Part shown: positions 47,523 to 58,371 of the stretch, piece after piece
How positions within the stretch are numbered: the first letter of the stretch is position 1
Layout of the letters: each line of letters starts with the position of its first letter
From: Stentor roeselii
Lineage: Eukaryota; Ciliophora; Heterotrichea; Heterotrichida; Stentoridae
DNA length: 64,000 bases
Assembly: GCA_006503475.1 (NCBI GenBank)
Contig: RSEH01000031.1
Coordinates: 146,507 to 210,506, forward strand
Direction: 5' to 3'
Translations under genes and position numbers: made by a program
The notes under the pieces: model-generated
Seen by the model: only the letters and a program-made list of their open reading frames with translations
What the model was told of the DNA's origin: nothing
Database searches by the model: none

Positions 47523-48179
47523 ATGAGATACTCAATGGCAAGAACAGTCCCTGAAGAAGACCACGAAAACTACATGACCGAAAAAGAAGCGAAAGAAATG
47601 GTCAACGGCTTCAACTCTCACTTAAAGTCTCTCACTCTGCAACTTGAGGAACTGGAAAAACTCAACCAGACTTTAAAACTGAAAATCGAAAGAGAAGTCA
47701 ACAGAAACGAAAACTTCCGAGAGGCAATTTCATCTGAAAAACAGAAAAACCTTGAACTTCAAAACCAAATCGAGCGAAAACACACTGAACTACTAAAAAT
47801 CGAGGGAAAAATCCAAGAAAACTCAAAAGATCTTCACGCGAAAGGGTTTCAAGAGGTATCTGAGAACTGGGAACAAGCTGAGGACCTTTTAGAATATTTG
47901 GTTATTTTAGAAAAGACTTTCATTGTTCTAAGTACCACAGCGGAGCTGCAGAGTAAAAAATTGAATGACAAGAAAAGTGAAATGAATTCGGATGCTGTTT
48001 GTGTCAATTGTAAGGAAAAGTATGTCCTGCTTTTGAATGACTCGAAGTCCTGCTCTTACCACCCTGGCCAACTTAAGTACTTTTCGTGTCGTGGGTGTGG
48101 AGCTGACCCTTACTTCGCATGCTGTTTGAAGTGCAAATCTTGTTCAAAAGGATGCAAAGTCACTCATCATAGAAGCTAG
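47523..48179 (+). CDS. coiled-coil protein with C-terminal Cys/His domain
   Basis: The 218-residue protein has a coiled coil at about 20-150 and a compact C-terminal domain (about 158-216) with many zinc-ligand residues: 'CVNCKEKY', 'CSYHPGQ', 'CRGCG', 'CCLKCKSCSKGC' and a final 'THHRS'. The 'CSYHPG' element resembles the CHORD-like and B-box-related fingers in which a Cys/His pair is followed by Pro-Gly. A Met at residue 5 is an alternative start. It may be an adaptor dimerising through the coil and binding partners through the zinc domain. Confidence 0.75.
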   Translation: MRYSMARTVPEEDHENYMTEKEAKEMVNGFNSHLKSLTLQLEELEKLNQTLKLKIEREVNRNENFREAISSEKQKNLELQNQIERKHTELLKIEGKIQENSKDLHAKGFQEVSENWEQAEDLLEYLVILEKTFIVLSTTAELQSKKLNDKKSEMNSDAVCVNCKEKYVLLLNDSKSCSYHPGQLKYFSCRGCGADPYFACCLKCKSCSKGCKVTHHRS

Positions 48180-48187
48180 ATTAAATA

Positions 48188-48947
48188 ATGAGTTTTCATG
48201 AAAATAACTTTGGTGAACTAATGACTTCCTTAGTTAGATGAAGTTAATCGTGGACTCACTTAAAATCTTAGCCAAGATTCTCTAGTTTGATCAGCGAAAT
48301 GCTGGAATAGGTAATTTGGGATGTTACTCTCTGTCACAATCAAGAAAAGCAGAAAACGGAAGGAACCAAAGTAGTCAAGGCTTAAAATCCAGACCTAGAG
48401 TAGCTAAAGAGATTGCATTAAAAGCTCTTAAAACAGTAATTTGACTAAGTAATCTTAAAGCAGCGTTAAAACTACAAAAGAGGCAAGCAACTAAAATTAA
48501 TTTTTGTGCTTAGACCTCTGTTATTTAGTTGATTTTATTGACTGCATCTGAGCTCAGGACGAGTCGATTTCAGAGAAATCAGAGATACTATTGTGCAATT
48601 AAAATTTCGGAAATTAGCCTTTGACTATTCAATCAAGGAAACGATGTATTATTTAATTGATAATGAGTAGCTCAGTACTTCAATTTCAGATCAAAAACAA
48701 GCTGAGTAAAAGGTTAAAAAGTTTGAAAGCTAAATTAATTGACAAGAAAGCTTCTTTAAAATACTTTATTTTATAAAGAAAAAATTTGAATGAAAATTAA
48801 TGGCTTGATTAAACAGAATCTCTCTTTCGATATCAAAAGCTATTTCAAGTAAGAATTGAAGATAGAAACTTAGAACTTGTTCTTTTGAAGGCTTAAAACA
48901 CTCAAATTCGACGCCTTATTAAGAGTGTAAGAGAAATAACCAGGTGA
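48188..48947 (+). pseudogene. decayed paralogue of the 15.8-16.9 kb coiled-coil gene, rich in in-frame TAA/TAG
   Basis: The frame starting at ATG 48188 begins 'MSFHENNF', like the intact gene's 'MSFHENSF'. Further matches are 'SLISEML..VIWDV..CH' with 'SLINKCLYRLIGEVPKCH', 'EIRDTIVQ' with 'KIKDTIMQ', 'NE.LSTS' with 'NEQLSSS', and after a frameshift near 48735 'LLKA.NTQ' with 'VLKAQNTQ'. At three of these points (48383, 48668, 48894) the glutamine codon of the homologue is TAA or TAG here. More than a dozen TAR codons occur in the aligned frames, plus at least three TGA and one frameshift. Third codon positions differ widely while the protein motifs are kept, so the copy was under selection for long. 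It is now a pseudogene under the standard code. Confidence 0.7.
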
Positions 48948-49726
48948 AACTGGAAACGATTCAATAATTATAATAGTAAGGAAATTTAAAGTTAAGAATA
49001 TAGTTTAGTATCTTAATTAATATTGTTAATACTATGCTAAAGATAGCATGCTTAATCTAATCACAAAGAATAATTTTACATTATCTAATTTCAAGTTTAT
49101 CAAATCAATTAGATTATATAATAATTGAGAACCATAAAATTCCTGAATTTGGTTGAAACTGGTAGTTCTTATTCATGTTTTCGCAAAATACTTATATTCT
49201 AAATTTCTTATTTATTAAAAATCTTCAAATTTATATATTAATTAGACAGAAGAGTATACCAATCGTTTTGTTAAGCGCCTTGGAGTAGTTCAAATGAGAT
49301 ACTTTATGTGATTGAAGTAAAAGCAGCAATAATGATTTTGCTGATAAGCATCAATGATTAAGTCATCTAAGAATTCTAATTGCTTATCATAAAAAGATCT
49401 CTAAAAATTTGCACTCTGTACAAATCGAATTGTTTTAGTTTTGTACTTAAAACTGAAAGTAAAAAAATTGAGAGGGATCATTTTTTTACATTCACTTTGA
49501 AAAATGTAAGCAATTGAAAGATGAAGAAGTTTGCACTGAAAGATATTGAAAGAAGAATTTTAAAGACTATGACCCAAAACCTACCTTAAATATATCTGAA
49601 CAGACGCAGACAATAAACCTCTTCTTTATCATTCATCTCTAAATTCTTCAAACATAATTTCCATCATGTATTCCGATACCAAATCAAACTCTCCCCAATA
49701 TCCTAAAATCTCATTAAAATAACTAG
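48948..49726. other. gene-free AT-rich stretch
   Basis: No ORF, hairpin or repeat that I can support is present. The first part may still contain the unrecognisable 3' end of the decayed coiled-coil copy. Confidence 0.45.
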
Positions 49727-50548
49727 CTACACAAGTTTGACCCTGCCAGCCATTCTAATCAAAACCAACGCCCGGACTCGAGACCACTCACACCATTCTT
49801 CCTCACAATGTCTATGACACTTATCACACATCTTAAGTCCAGGCACATCGCCCTGCACTCCCTTCATGCCAACAGTATTCAACATGAAGCCAACCCTCAT
49901 TTCCTTGCAAGGATCTTTTTCAATATGGATAAGTCGAAGCCCTTTAAACTTGCGAACGGCGGCTAAAATATAAGAATGTCCTTTCACAGTGATTCCATTA
50001 TTTCTAAAGCAAAGGTAGTTGATGTTCTGAGACGGTTTCAAAGCATTCACGATAAAAGCACTTCCTTCATCTTGAAGCTGATTCGAAGAGACTACCAAGC
50101 CTTTCAAAGAAATCAGCGCTGGAAGGGTTTTGCTTATTGTTTCAGCTCCTTTCACCCCGAGCTTGTTGCTGCTCAGGTCCAGGAAGATCAGAGACGTCAG
50201 CTGGCAGAGGCTGAATGAAAGCTTGGGACTTGATAAGCATGTCAGCTGGTTGTTCGAAATGTTTAAACTTCTCAAGGACTTCAAACGGAATAAAGTCCCT
50301 GATAAATGAGAAAAGGCCTCATCGTTTATCAGGTTGCATGAAACGTCGAGGGACTCAAGACCCGCGCACTTGTTCAATGAACGGGAAATTATTTGAATCC
50401 CTTCTGGACCCAGAAGGTGGTTTGAAAGGTTTAGATCTTTTTGGCTGTGGAAACATAACAGAAATTGACTGAGCTCTTCGGCTTTTGACCTACCGAAACT
50501 TCCGCTACGCGGTAGGTTGATTTGGATTATTTTGAAATTCCTTTCCAT
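49727..50548 (-). CDS. leucine-rich-repeat protein (RNase-inhibitor type)
   Basis: The 273-residue protein contains about five long LRRs of the RI type, for example 'LNLSNHLLGPEGIQIISRSL', 'LDVSCNLINDEAFSHLSGTL', 'LNISNNQLT' and 'LDLSSNKLGVKGAETISKTL'. These form a curved scaffold for protein binding. The C-terminal 60 residues carry a cysteine-rich segment 'CDKCHRHCEEEWC' that could bind zinc. There is no signal peptide. The partner is unknown. The ORF is intact although its surroundings are decayed. Confidence 0.85.
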   Translation of the reverse strand: MERNFKIIQINLPRSGSFGRSKAEELSQFLLCFHSQKDLNLSNHLLGPEGIQIISRSLNKCAGLESLDVSCNLINDEAFSHLSGTLFRLKSLRSLNISNNQLTCLSSPKLSFSLCQLTSLIFLDLSSNKLGVKGAETISKTLPALISLKGLVVSSNQLQDEGSAFIVNALKPSQNINYLCFRNNGITVKGHSYILAAVRKFKGLRLIHIEKDPCKEMRVGFMLNTVGMKGVQGDVPGLKMCDKCHRHCEEEWCEWSRVRALVLIRMAGRVKLV

Positions 50549-50927
50549 TTATTTCACCAGTTATGGAAAAAATTCAGTAAAGATATGGAATAATACAATT
50601 TTAGTTTTATTATTAGATTTGTATGGAAAATGATGAAGTTTATTAGAATAAGGTTAGATTAATGATTTTTTATTAAAGGTTAGATTGATTCAGTCATTTG
50701 TAGTCTTAATTTGTATTTACCTTTTAAATGTTGGATAACTATTACTAAAATAGTAAATGATCAAGGTAAATTTTCTTCATATAAAATATAAGAATAATCA
50801 TCGAAAGTAGGTTATTTTCTCAAATCCTGCACAAAACAAGGATTTAATTATTTTGTTTGATTTTTTCGAACTTATAATCTATCTAAGATATTTTATAGTT
50901 AAAGTTTAAAGGCTATAAATCCTGAAC

Positions 50928-51815
50928 ATGTCGAATTCAATTTGGTTTAAGATATCAGCAGGCGTGACTTTAATATGTGGGATATACACCTCCTACAAGG
51001 TAATAACCTACATAAACCTCAAGAAAATCAAGACACTAGAAGTCTCTTCAGTTCAAAACGAAATTCCTTTCCGTGTAATGGTGCGAGGAATGACGAAGCC
51101 AAAAACCAGTGAGTCAACATTGGCCTACACTGTAAAAAAAACCTATTTTTCAGGTACCGGACAGGTAAACAAAACTTCAAAAATAAATCACTTGGTAATT
51201 TCTCCTCAGCCTCCCTTCGAAGTTTCAGACATCAAGGACACTTCATCAACCCTGACCATCAACCTCGACGAGCTGTTGAAAATTCGTTGCGAAAAGGCTG
51301 AAATAACTCATCAAGTCATGGACTACACCTTTTCTGAAGCCTTTTTTCTGTTCATCAAGCAGGTCTCCTCATTATTCACTGAAAAATACTTCTCGCCTGA
51401 CAGAAGCATCAGGACCAAAACAAATCGAATCACAAGCGGAACTCAAGTCATCTGCTTAGGACAAGTTGATGAGTCTTCAAAAGTCTTCAAGGCTGAAATC
51501 ATTGGAAGTTCTCAAGAAGCTATTCTTGACTACTACTTTAAAACTATTAAAACCCCGGCTGTTCTTTTGGCGATTTGTGCTTCGGTTACTCTTGTTGTTC
51601 GATATGTGGTCGAGAAGGATAAACTCACTTCGGAGGAAAGTGATCAAGAAATACCTGATGGGCTTGAGTGTAGCATTTGCATGAGTAGGAAGAAAAATAT
51701 CATCTTGTGGCCTTGCAAGCATGTCTGTCTCTGTGATCAATGCATTAGGAATAACGTGACCAGTTGTCCAATATGTAGAGTTAGGATTACTCATCAGTTT
51801 AAAATAGATTATTAG
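50928..51815 (+). CDS. MUL1-like membrane RING E3 ubiquitin ligase
   Basis: The 295-residue protein has the layout of the MUL1/MAPL (plant SP1) family. An N-terminal span lies at about 8-27, then an intermembrane (GIDE/BAM) domain with 'FRVMVRGMTKP' and 'SGTQVICLGQVDE', a second span at about 209-227 ('PAVLLAICASVTLVVRYVV') and a C-terminal C3HC4 RING at 248-283 ('CSICMSRKKNIILWPCKHVC', 'CPICRVRI'). Such ligases sit in the mitochondrial or chloroplast outer membrane and ubiquitinate or SUMOylate proteins there. All RING zinc ligands are visible. It converges with the HECT fragment, gap 32 nt. Confidence 0.92.
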   Translation: MSNSIWFKISAGVTLICGIYTSYKVITYINLKKIKTLEVSSVQNEIPFRVMVRGMTKPKTSESTLAYTVKKTYFSGTGQVNKTSKINHLVISPQPPFEVSDIKDTSSTLTINLDELLKIRCEKAEITHQVMDYTFSEAFFLFIKQVSSLFTEKYFSPDRSIRTKTNRITSGTQVICLGQVDESSKVFKAEIIGSSQEAILDYYFKTIKTPAVLLAICASVTLVVRYVVEKDKLTSEESDQEIPDGLECSICMSRKKNIILWPCKHVCLCDQCIRNNVTSCPICRVRITHQFKIDY

Positions 51816-51847
51816 TTTAAGGCATATTGAAGAAGTTTCTGATAACT

Positions 51848-52840
51848 TTAATTAAACTCGAAACTAGATTGACTTTCTATTGAAATTAGAAGCTTTTGTC
51901 TCATTACTATCCAGCTGCTATAAGCTGGAAGTTTTAAAATTTTCATACAGGTTTGAGCAGTCGGAAGTCTTTCATTATCGTTGCTGATCTCCAGCTTTAG
52001 TACTGTAAAAGGTGGGTCCATGTTTTTAAATCCTAAAAGTGGAGGCCTTGGACAACTCGTTGCGAACTTGAGAACTAATTTTCTCTGATTATTATCAAAG
52101 CTTTCCATGCATTTCCAGAAGTTTTCAACAGTGGGGTCATGATAAAAACAAGCGATATACTTCGTATTAGATTTCAAGTCTATTAAATCAATTTCTTCAT
52201 TAGTCCCTGAGATAAGTTTCTGCAATTCGCCGGCAGTGAAAGAAATGAGCCAACTAATCGGGATTAATTCTTCAAAACCTTTAAAAAAAGCGGAACATTG
52301 AGGCTTGTTGCCTCGATTGAGTTTATAATCTGCAAGTCTATAAATATATTCGACTTTGTTTTCATTTGTAACAGAAATTTTAGATCCATTCGGTTTCAAC
52401 TCGTACTCGGAACTATCAGGGCCATTTACTATGAAGCTGAGGCAGAGATCTTCGCAGTTGCCTTCGTAGTTTTTGATGAACATGAGGTTGTTGTACATTT
52501 CGAGGTCCAGGCTTTTTAGATCTTCTATTTGGTTGTACTTTCCCATCATTTTTTCCAGAAAGAACTCTGCGAATCTTGGCTCAATTATTATTTGCTCGAA
52601 TAGTGCTTCGCCGAGTATCCTTCCAATCACATGGAATCTTTCAAGGTGATTTTCTCCATAATCTTTATCTGAATTGCTGTTTGGGTATAAACAATGATCA
52701 GCTGTTGAAATGAAAAGGCCGTAGTCTGGTTTGAAGATTTCTTGGCTTAGGTTTATCCATAGCTCCCTGAAGAGACCTCCGATTGTTTGTAGGATTATTG
52801 GATACCGAAAGACTATGTAAAACTTGAGAGAATGATGAAT
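51848..52840 (-). pseudogene. HECT-domain ubiquitin ligase lacking its 5' part
   Basis: A 330-codon open frame on the minus strand encodes most of a HECT domain without stops. It begins near 'GGLFRELWINLSQEIFKPDY' (HECT '.GGL.REwf..lS.e.fnP.yGLF'), continues with 'GENHLERFHVIGRILGEAL', and ends with 'LPTAQTCMKILKLPAYSS', which includes the catalytic Cys and the family's typical end. The family is closest to UBE3C-like ligases. No ATG occurs before residue 90, and the first strands of the HECT N-lobe and all upstream substrate-binding parts are missing. The preceding 580 nt are AT-rich without homologous sequence. It is best read as a recently truncated copy. The retained frame leaves open expression from an unseen exon. 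Confidence 0.72.
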
Positions 52841-53421
52841 TTAGTTTATTATGAAGGTTTTTATTTTACGAAATAATGAATGGTTTGATTTATGAATAAA
52901 TTAATTGTAAATTTATTATTCTTCAGTATCAGCAAACAATCTTCATTCAAGATATTATGATTTTTAATTAATCTAAAATATAAATGCATAGACTTATATA
53001 AGACTTTTTAAATTATTTCATATTCATAACCCTATGAAATCTGAATATGATCTGGTCTCCAGAGATACTCATTTTTAATTAAAACCAAATATAACTCTCT
53101 TAATTTAAAAAAATCTCTTTGATAAACACTTTTGATGTAATAATTCCTCACCAGTAATAATCAAATTAATCTTAAGTTAAAATTAGTATAAAAAAATGTA
53201 GGCGTATTAGTAAAAAAGTAGATCGATGGGAGGTATACAAAAATATGTAGACAATTTTCAAATTTCATCGAATAAAGGTCATTATTTAATATTTTCTTTT
53301 ACACGGAATTGATGAAGAGAGTAGCCCAATGTGATTAAGATTCCTCAATTTAGATAAAAATTTTAATATTTGAGTTAAGGTAGTCCTCCCAATTAAAAGA
53401 AATGTGATATAATAAATAGTA
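52841..53421. other. gene-free AT-rich stretch
   Basis: No coding segment is supported. It separates the truncated HECT frame from the TPR locus and might contain the breakpoint that removed the HECT 5' end. Confidence 0.45.
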
Positions 53422-56400
53422 ATGAGCCAAGTTATAAAGCATCAGCTGAGAGGAGGATATTCAGTGACATTTATCACTCTCTCTCATGGTATAGTCGCTA
53501 CAGTGAAACAGAAAAACAGAAAAGGTAACTGGACGGGATTTATCTCAGGAATAAGTCATCTGGCTGCTAGCTTACTTTCTTCAGCTTTTATACAAAGAAA
53601 GCTCTGGATTAATGAAAAAAAAATGGAACTTAAAGTTTGTGGCGGACTTCAAGGTGCTGGATCAATTAATTCTAAGTTCACTAAAATAAGAAAAAGTAAA
53701 GGAAATATTGAATCAAATAGAAAGAAATACGATAAGAAAATAAATACTAAAGAAAAAAAACTAATAAATTCGCATATCAACTTCTTTGAAACTCCAAAAA
53801 ATGTTAATTCAGATGATGAACAATTAGCTTCTAGTACTCAATTGAAATCATTACTTGGAATATATTATAAACCAAATGAATGGAGTTCAGCCCCTAACTA
53901 TATGCCGATATTTTTACTAGAGAATCATAATTATGAGGCTTGTTGGAGAAATTTCGAGATATTATCAATGGATGATGACAATTATGGATATTTTCAATCA
54001 TTTGATATAAAATTCTTGGATTGTTTAAAAAGAAATATAAAAGATAAAAATTATAAAAATTCTACTTTAGACTTAGCGAAAATTTTAAGGTATATAGGAT
54101 GCAATTATTTGAATCGGAGAAATTATTATCATGCCAAATTAAATTACAAAGAAAGTCACTCTTTATGTCTAAAATTAAAAAATGACCAGGATGCCGATGT
54201 TAAAGGAAAAAACAATCTATTCTTAGCAGAAACATTAAATAATTTAGGTCTATATTATTGTGCAAAAGGAAAATATAGAAGAGCTGAAATTAATCTTGAA
54301 GAATGCCTTACAATAAGGAAAGAATTTCTAAAATATCATAATCCAAATATCATGCAAACTTTCGATAATTTTTGTTTTTTATATGAAAGCTGGGGTAAAT
54401 TCGCAAAAGCAGAAAAATTTTACTTCGAGCTATTAAAGATAAATCAAGAAATCCATAAATTTAAACCTCAGGAACTTGCACCTCTCTATGATAGGCTGGG
54501 ATATATATACATAAACCTACTAGAATATAAGAAATCAGAAGAATACTTATATGAATCTCTGAAATTAAGAAAAAATGATTTTTCAATTATTGATCAACAA
54601 GAAATTGCAACATCTCATTACTGGTTTGGATGTCTTCATCGAATAAAGGAGAGTTTGTTAAGGCAAAAGAAAATTTTTATATCTGTCTTGAAATCAGAGA
54701 AAGATCAGCAAAAATTAATAATCTAGAAATAGCCAAGGTGCTAGAAGAACTAGGTTTGTTGTATTATTTTGAAAATAATCTTGTAGAATCAGGAAAATAC
54801 TATATGAAAAGCCATGAAATTTAAAAACCATAAATAAAGATTCCCACCCTTCTTTGGCTTCATCATTCGATAATCTTGGCCATATTTGTCAAAAACAAAG
54901 AAAATTAAGTGAAGCAGAAACCTATTTTAACAATTCTTTATCCATAACAAAGGATTGGTTTAATAGTGAACACCACAGCATTGCAAAATATTTTATTAAT
55001 TTAGCAGGAGTATACCTGGCTATAAGAAATACTTAACGGCAGAAAAATTTTACTTAGAGCCGCTAATATAAGGGAAAACATTTCCTAGTAATCATCCCTG
55101 TTTAAATTGGATATACAGATATTTAGGAGTACTCAGAAAGTGGAAACTATATTAAACATAAACATACTTTTTTAAATGTCTTGAAATCTATAAAGAATCA
55201 CTTCCATGTAACCATCCTGACTTCGCAGAGCTTTGAAGATTTAGCAAGATTTTATGAAAAGAACGAACTTGATTTATCCAAAGCAAAGAAATATTATTTG
55301 AAAGTCCTTGAAATAAGGCAAAATATTTATCCGAAAAACCATCATAGTATAGCTTTAGCATTTTATAATATTGAAATTCTTTATAAAAATCAAGGTTTTT
55401 TGTATAAAGATGAAGAAAATTTACTAAAATGTTTTGAAATTTGCTAAGAAGAACCTCCAAGGAATCCGACTGAGTTCTCATATATATTCAGCGATTGAGG
55501 AAACTCACCTAGATTTTATTGATCTATCACCAAACCTAAAGTTTCTTGATTAGGAAGTTCATCCAAAACATGATCAGAATTATTGATCATAATGCATAGA
55601 TATTAGATGAAATAACCGCCAATCCAAAGACAGTTTGCTTTCCATTTGATTCAGCAAAGTTTGCTTTTGGGTTACCCAATAATAACATAAGATTGTGGAG
55701 TATTCAAGAAAATCAAGAATATTGCATTTTTGAATCAAAAAAACAAGTAGCCTCTACTTGTTTTTGTTATAATTGTGAATACTTGGCATCAAGCCGATGA
55801 GGATCTGATAATAACTCTATGGAAAGTTCAAGAAAAGTTAGAAATTTTTTTGCTAAAGGATACTGATTCAATCGTCACTTCAATCACCTTTTCTTTAGAT
55901 GATATATATTTAGCATCAGGTTCGTTTGACGGAACTATTAACGTTTGGAGCGTTGCGGATAGAAGAAAATCTTTCTCACTTAGAGGTCACTTACAATCTG
56001 TGAACTCATTATGCTTTTCAAAAGATGGATTATTTATTTTTTCAGGTTCAGACGACAGAACAGTAAAATTTTGGAGTTTTGGTGATCAAGCTCTTAAGTT
56101 TAATTTTGATAATCATAATGGTGAAGTTTAATCCTTAGTCGTATCTCCAGTTTGTGAGTTCCTGATTTCTGGATCAATTGATAAATATGTTATAGTTTGG
56201 GACATCATTAATAAAAAACTTTTTGTGACGAATACTTTTCATTATTTTAAAATTTTTACATATAGATCAATCATTAGCAGTGGGATTAAGTGAAGGGAAG
56301 ATAATTTATTGGGAATTTAAAAATGAAAATAGAAATTAAGTGGACTTCAGGAAATTATTAAATAAAACACCAGAAATAAATTTGGAGAGTGGCAATAGTC

Positions 56401-57454
56401 CAATATTTAAGTTAAAAAATGAAAAACAAAAGCATGAAATGATAAGGTAGAGCTTTTCTATTTCTCAAAATAACTGCGGATTTAAAATAAAAAACAACAT
56501 AGATGAAATCATAAAATATTTTAAAATCATTTCATATTCAACCCTGAACCTTAAACCTTTAATCAATTCGAAAATTATTGAAATAAAATCAGAGATATTG
56601 ATTTTATTAAATAATCTTTACAAATATCTATTAGAATACCAAAGACATACGAGCAGTGTAGATGAAATAGATGCTGATGTAATCCCATCAAAAGACTCAC
56701 TCTAAGGCCTTCATAAACAAGTGACTCATTTGACTATAACGGGTCAACTAACAGCTTTGCAATAGAGGCCATCAGACGAAAAGAGTATTCAATTATTCTT
56801 AGTAAGCATTGTGATGTATTGATTTCAGAAAACAAGTACATGGTCCTACATTTTATTTCGTTTCTTTGGGGATTACGAAGCACTTTCTGCAATATTTGAA
56901 AACCTTAAACGAAGCTTGTTGATTAAAGCAGATATTTTTGGAAAATCCCATCTTTTTTATTCGAAAATCGAAAAAAAAATGGAATGTTTTGATATTGTTT
57001 TAAAATACTTGGTTAATTTTCAAGAAGCTGATAAATATAAGCTAATTGATAAATATAAGCTAATAAGCAGTTTATATTCAACTAGGAATGATTTTTTTTA
57101 ATTATTCAAAGTTCATCTGCATATCTCAGTGATTATTTATCTAGAATAGTTTTGATATCGAAGAGTAAGCTATCAGTCCCTGCATCAGTTAAATTACCCT
57201 TTTATCTAATATCATCAACGATTAGTCCTAGTTTCGAAATCTATTTTATCAGCCGCATGCCCAGTGATACTAATATGGCAACAATTAAAAGTGAATTGAA
57301 ATACACTGCAATAAAAATCCCAATTCAACCTTATTCAATAAATAATATATATGCACTCCGAGTAATTAGAAATTGCTCCAATAAAAGAATATTTAATGAT
57401 GTTTTAATCCAGTATTTTAGAGATAAAAATTTAAATCTCAGCTTATGCAGCTAA
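53422..57454 (+). pseudogene. TPR-WD40 locus, 5' half open, 3' half broken
   Basis: The ATG at 53422 opens a 434-codon frame with kinesin-light-chain-like TPRs ('AETLNNLGLYYCAKGKYRRA'). From about 54650 the TPR homology continues but jumps frames several times: 54650, 54807 (one A short in an A run), about 55030 and 55225. WD40 repeats follow at about 55630-56215 ('YLASGSFDGTINVWSV', 'FSGSDDRTVKFW'), where TAA at 56129-56131 interrupts 'GEV.SLVVSP'. From 56265 to 57098 a single frame of 278 codons is broken only by TAA, TAG, TAA, TAG and TGA (56337, 56448, 56703, 56763, 56820). After an eight-T run the frame shifts again to 57152-57454. The first 434 residues could be a functional truncated protein. 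Confidence 0.65.
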
Positions 57455-57852
57455 TTGAAGGACTAAAAAAATAAGTTGATAATGAGATTTAAGTACATAT
57501 GTCTTACTTAAAAAATTCCACATTAATTTCTTTATGTTGAAAGTAATATAAATTATCATCCTATCATTACAACTACAAATCAATGAATTTAAAATTTTTA
57601 AGGCTTTAGTTTCATAAATTGTTTACTAGGTAATAAAATATAAAAAAAAGTTTTATATATCTATACAAGTGATATTAAAAATAGAAAATAAAGCAATTGT
57701 CGGTTAAGCTTGACTACTTGAATAATTATAAGTATATATAATAATATTAATATAATAATATTTAGGCTGAAATCATCTTATATGAATTAAATTTTCCTAT
57801 AATTACCCCAGTTCATTTAAACAATCATATATCAATACCCCTCTTCATTATA
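57455..57852. other. gene-free AT-rich stretch
   Basis: Very AT-rich with runs of TA. No ORF or structured element can be supported. Confidence 0.45.
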
Positions 57853-58371
57853 ATGGTCAGAAGTATATCAACTGAAACAAACAACTCAGAATCCAGCTAC
57901 ACTCCACTGAAATACATTTTGAATAAGTTTTACCCTGGAAAATCAGTGAAATCTATAGTCAACCTTACAAAGTCTACCTCACCTTGATGAAACATCTGGA
58001 AAAGTACATAAAAGCCAAAAAGTCGAAAGAGTAAATGCAACAAACAGATTGAAAACAATCAACCATGTCTTAGTTTCATTCAGTCATCTAAAGTATCAGA
58101 TATTTTTAGAGTCTTCTGGGAAAAAGAAAGGTTTCACTCATTTTGTTGCTACTGAGGGTTTTTCAAAGGTTTTCTTCATTTTTTGCAAGTATTTTTTTTT
58201 GAAGACTATCAAATTTTTAATCAGAAAACTGAAAATCAGGTGTTGCACTTAACCGAACATTTTGCTTACATAAATCTATTATTTAACTACTTGAATTGTT
58301 CTATCTCACAAAATATTATTATGATAATTTTGATTATGCTAGCATTAACTATAGCAAATATTCCCTATTGA
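57853..58371 (+). pseudogene. fragment of an unknown gene
   Basis: The ATG at 57853 opens 44 codons ('TNNSESSYTPLKYILNKFYP') ending in TGA. A second open frame over roughly 58020-58371 ('SSKVSDIFRVFWEKERFH', then after one TGA 'FEDYQIFNQKTENQVLHL') ends in a hydrophobic segment of about 20 residues, possibly a membrane span. The pieces overlap in different frames and belong to no family that I recognise. They may be remains of one small membrane protein. Confidence 0.3.
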
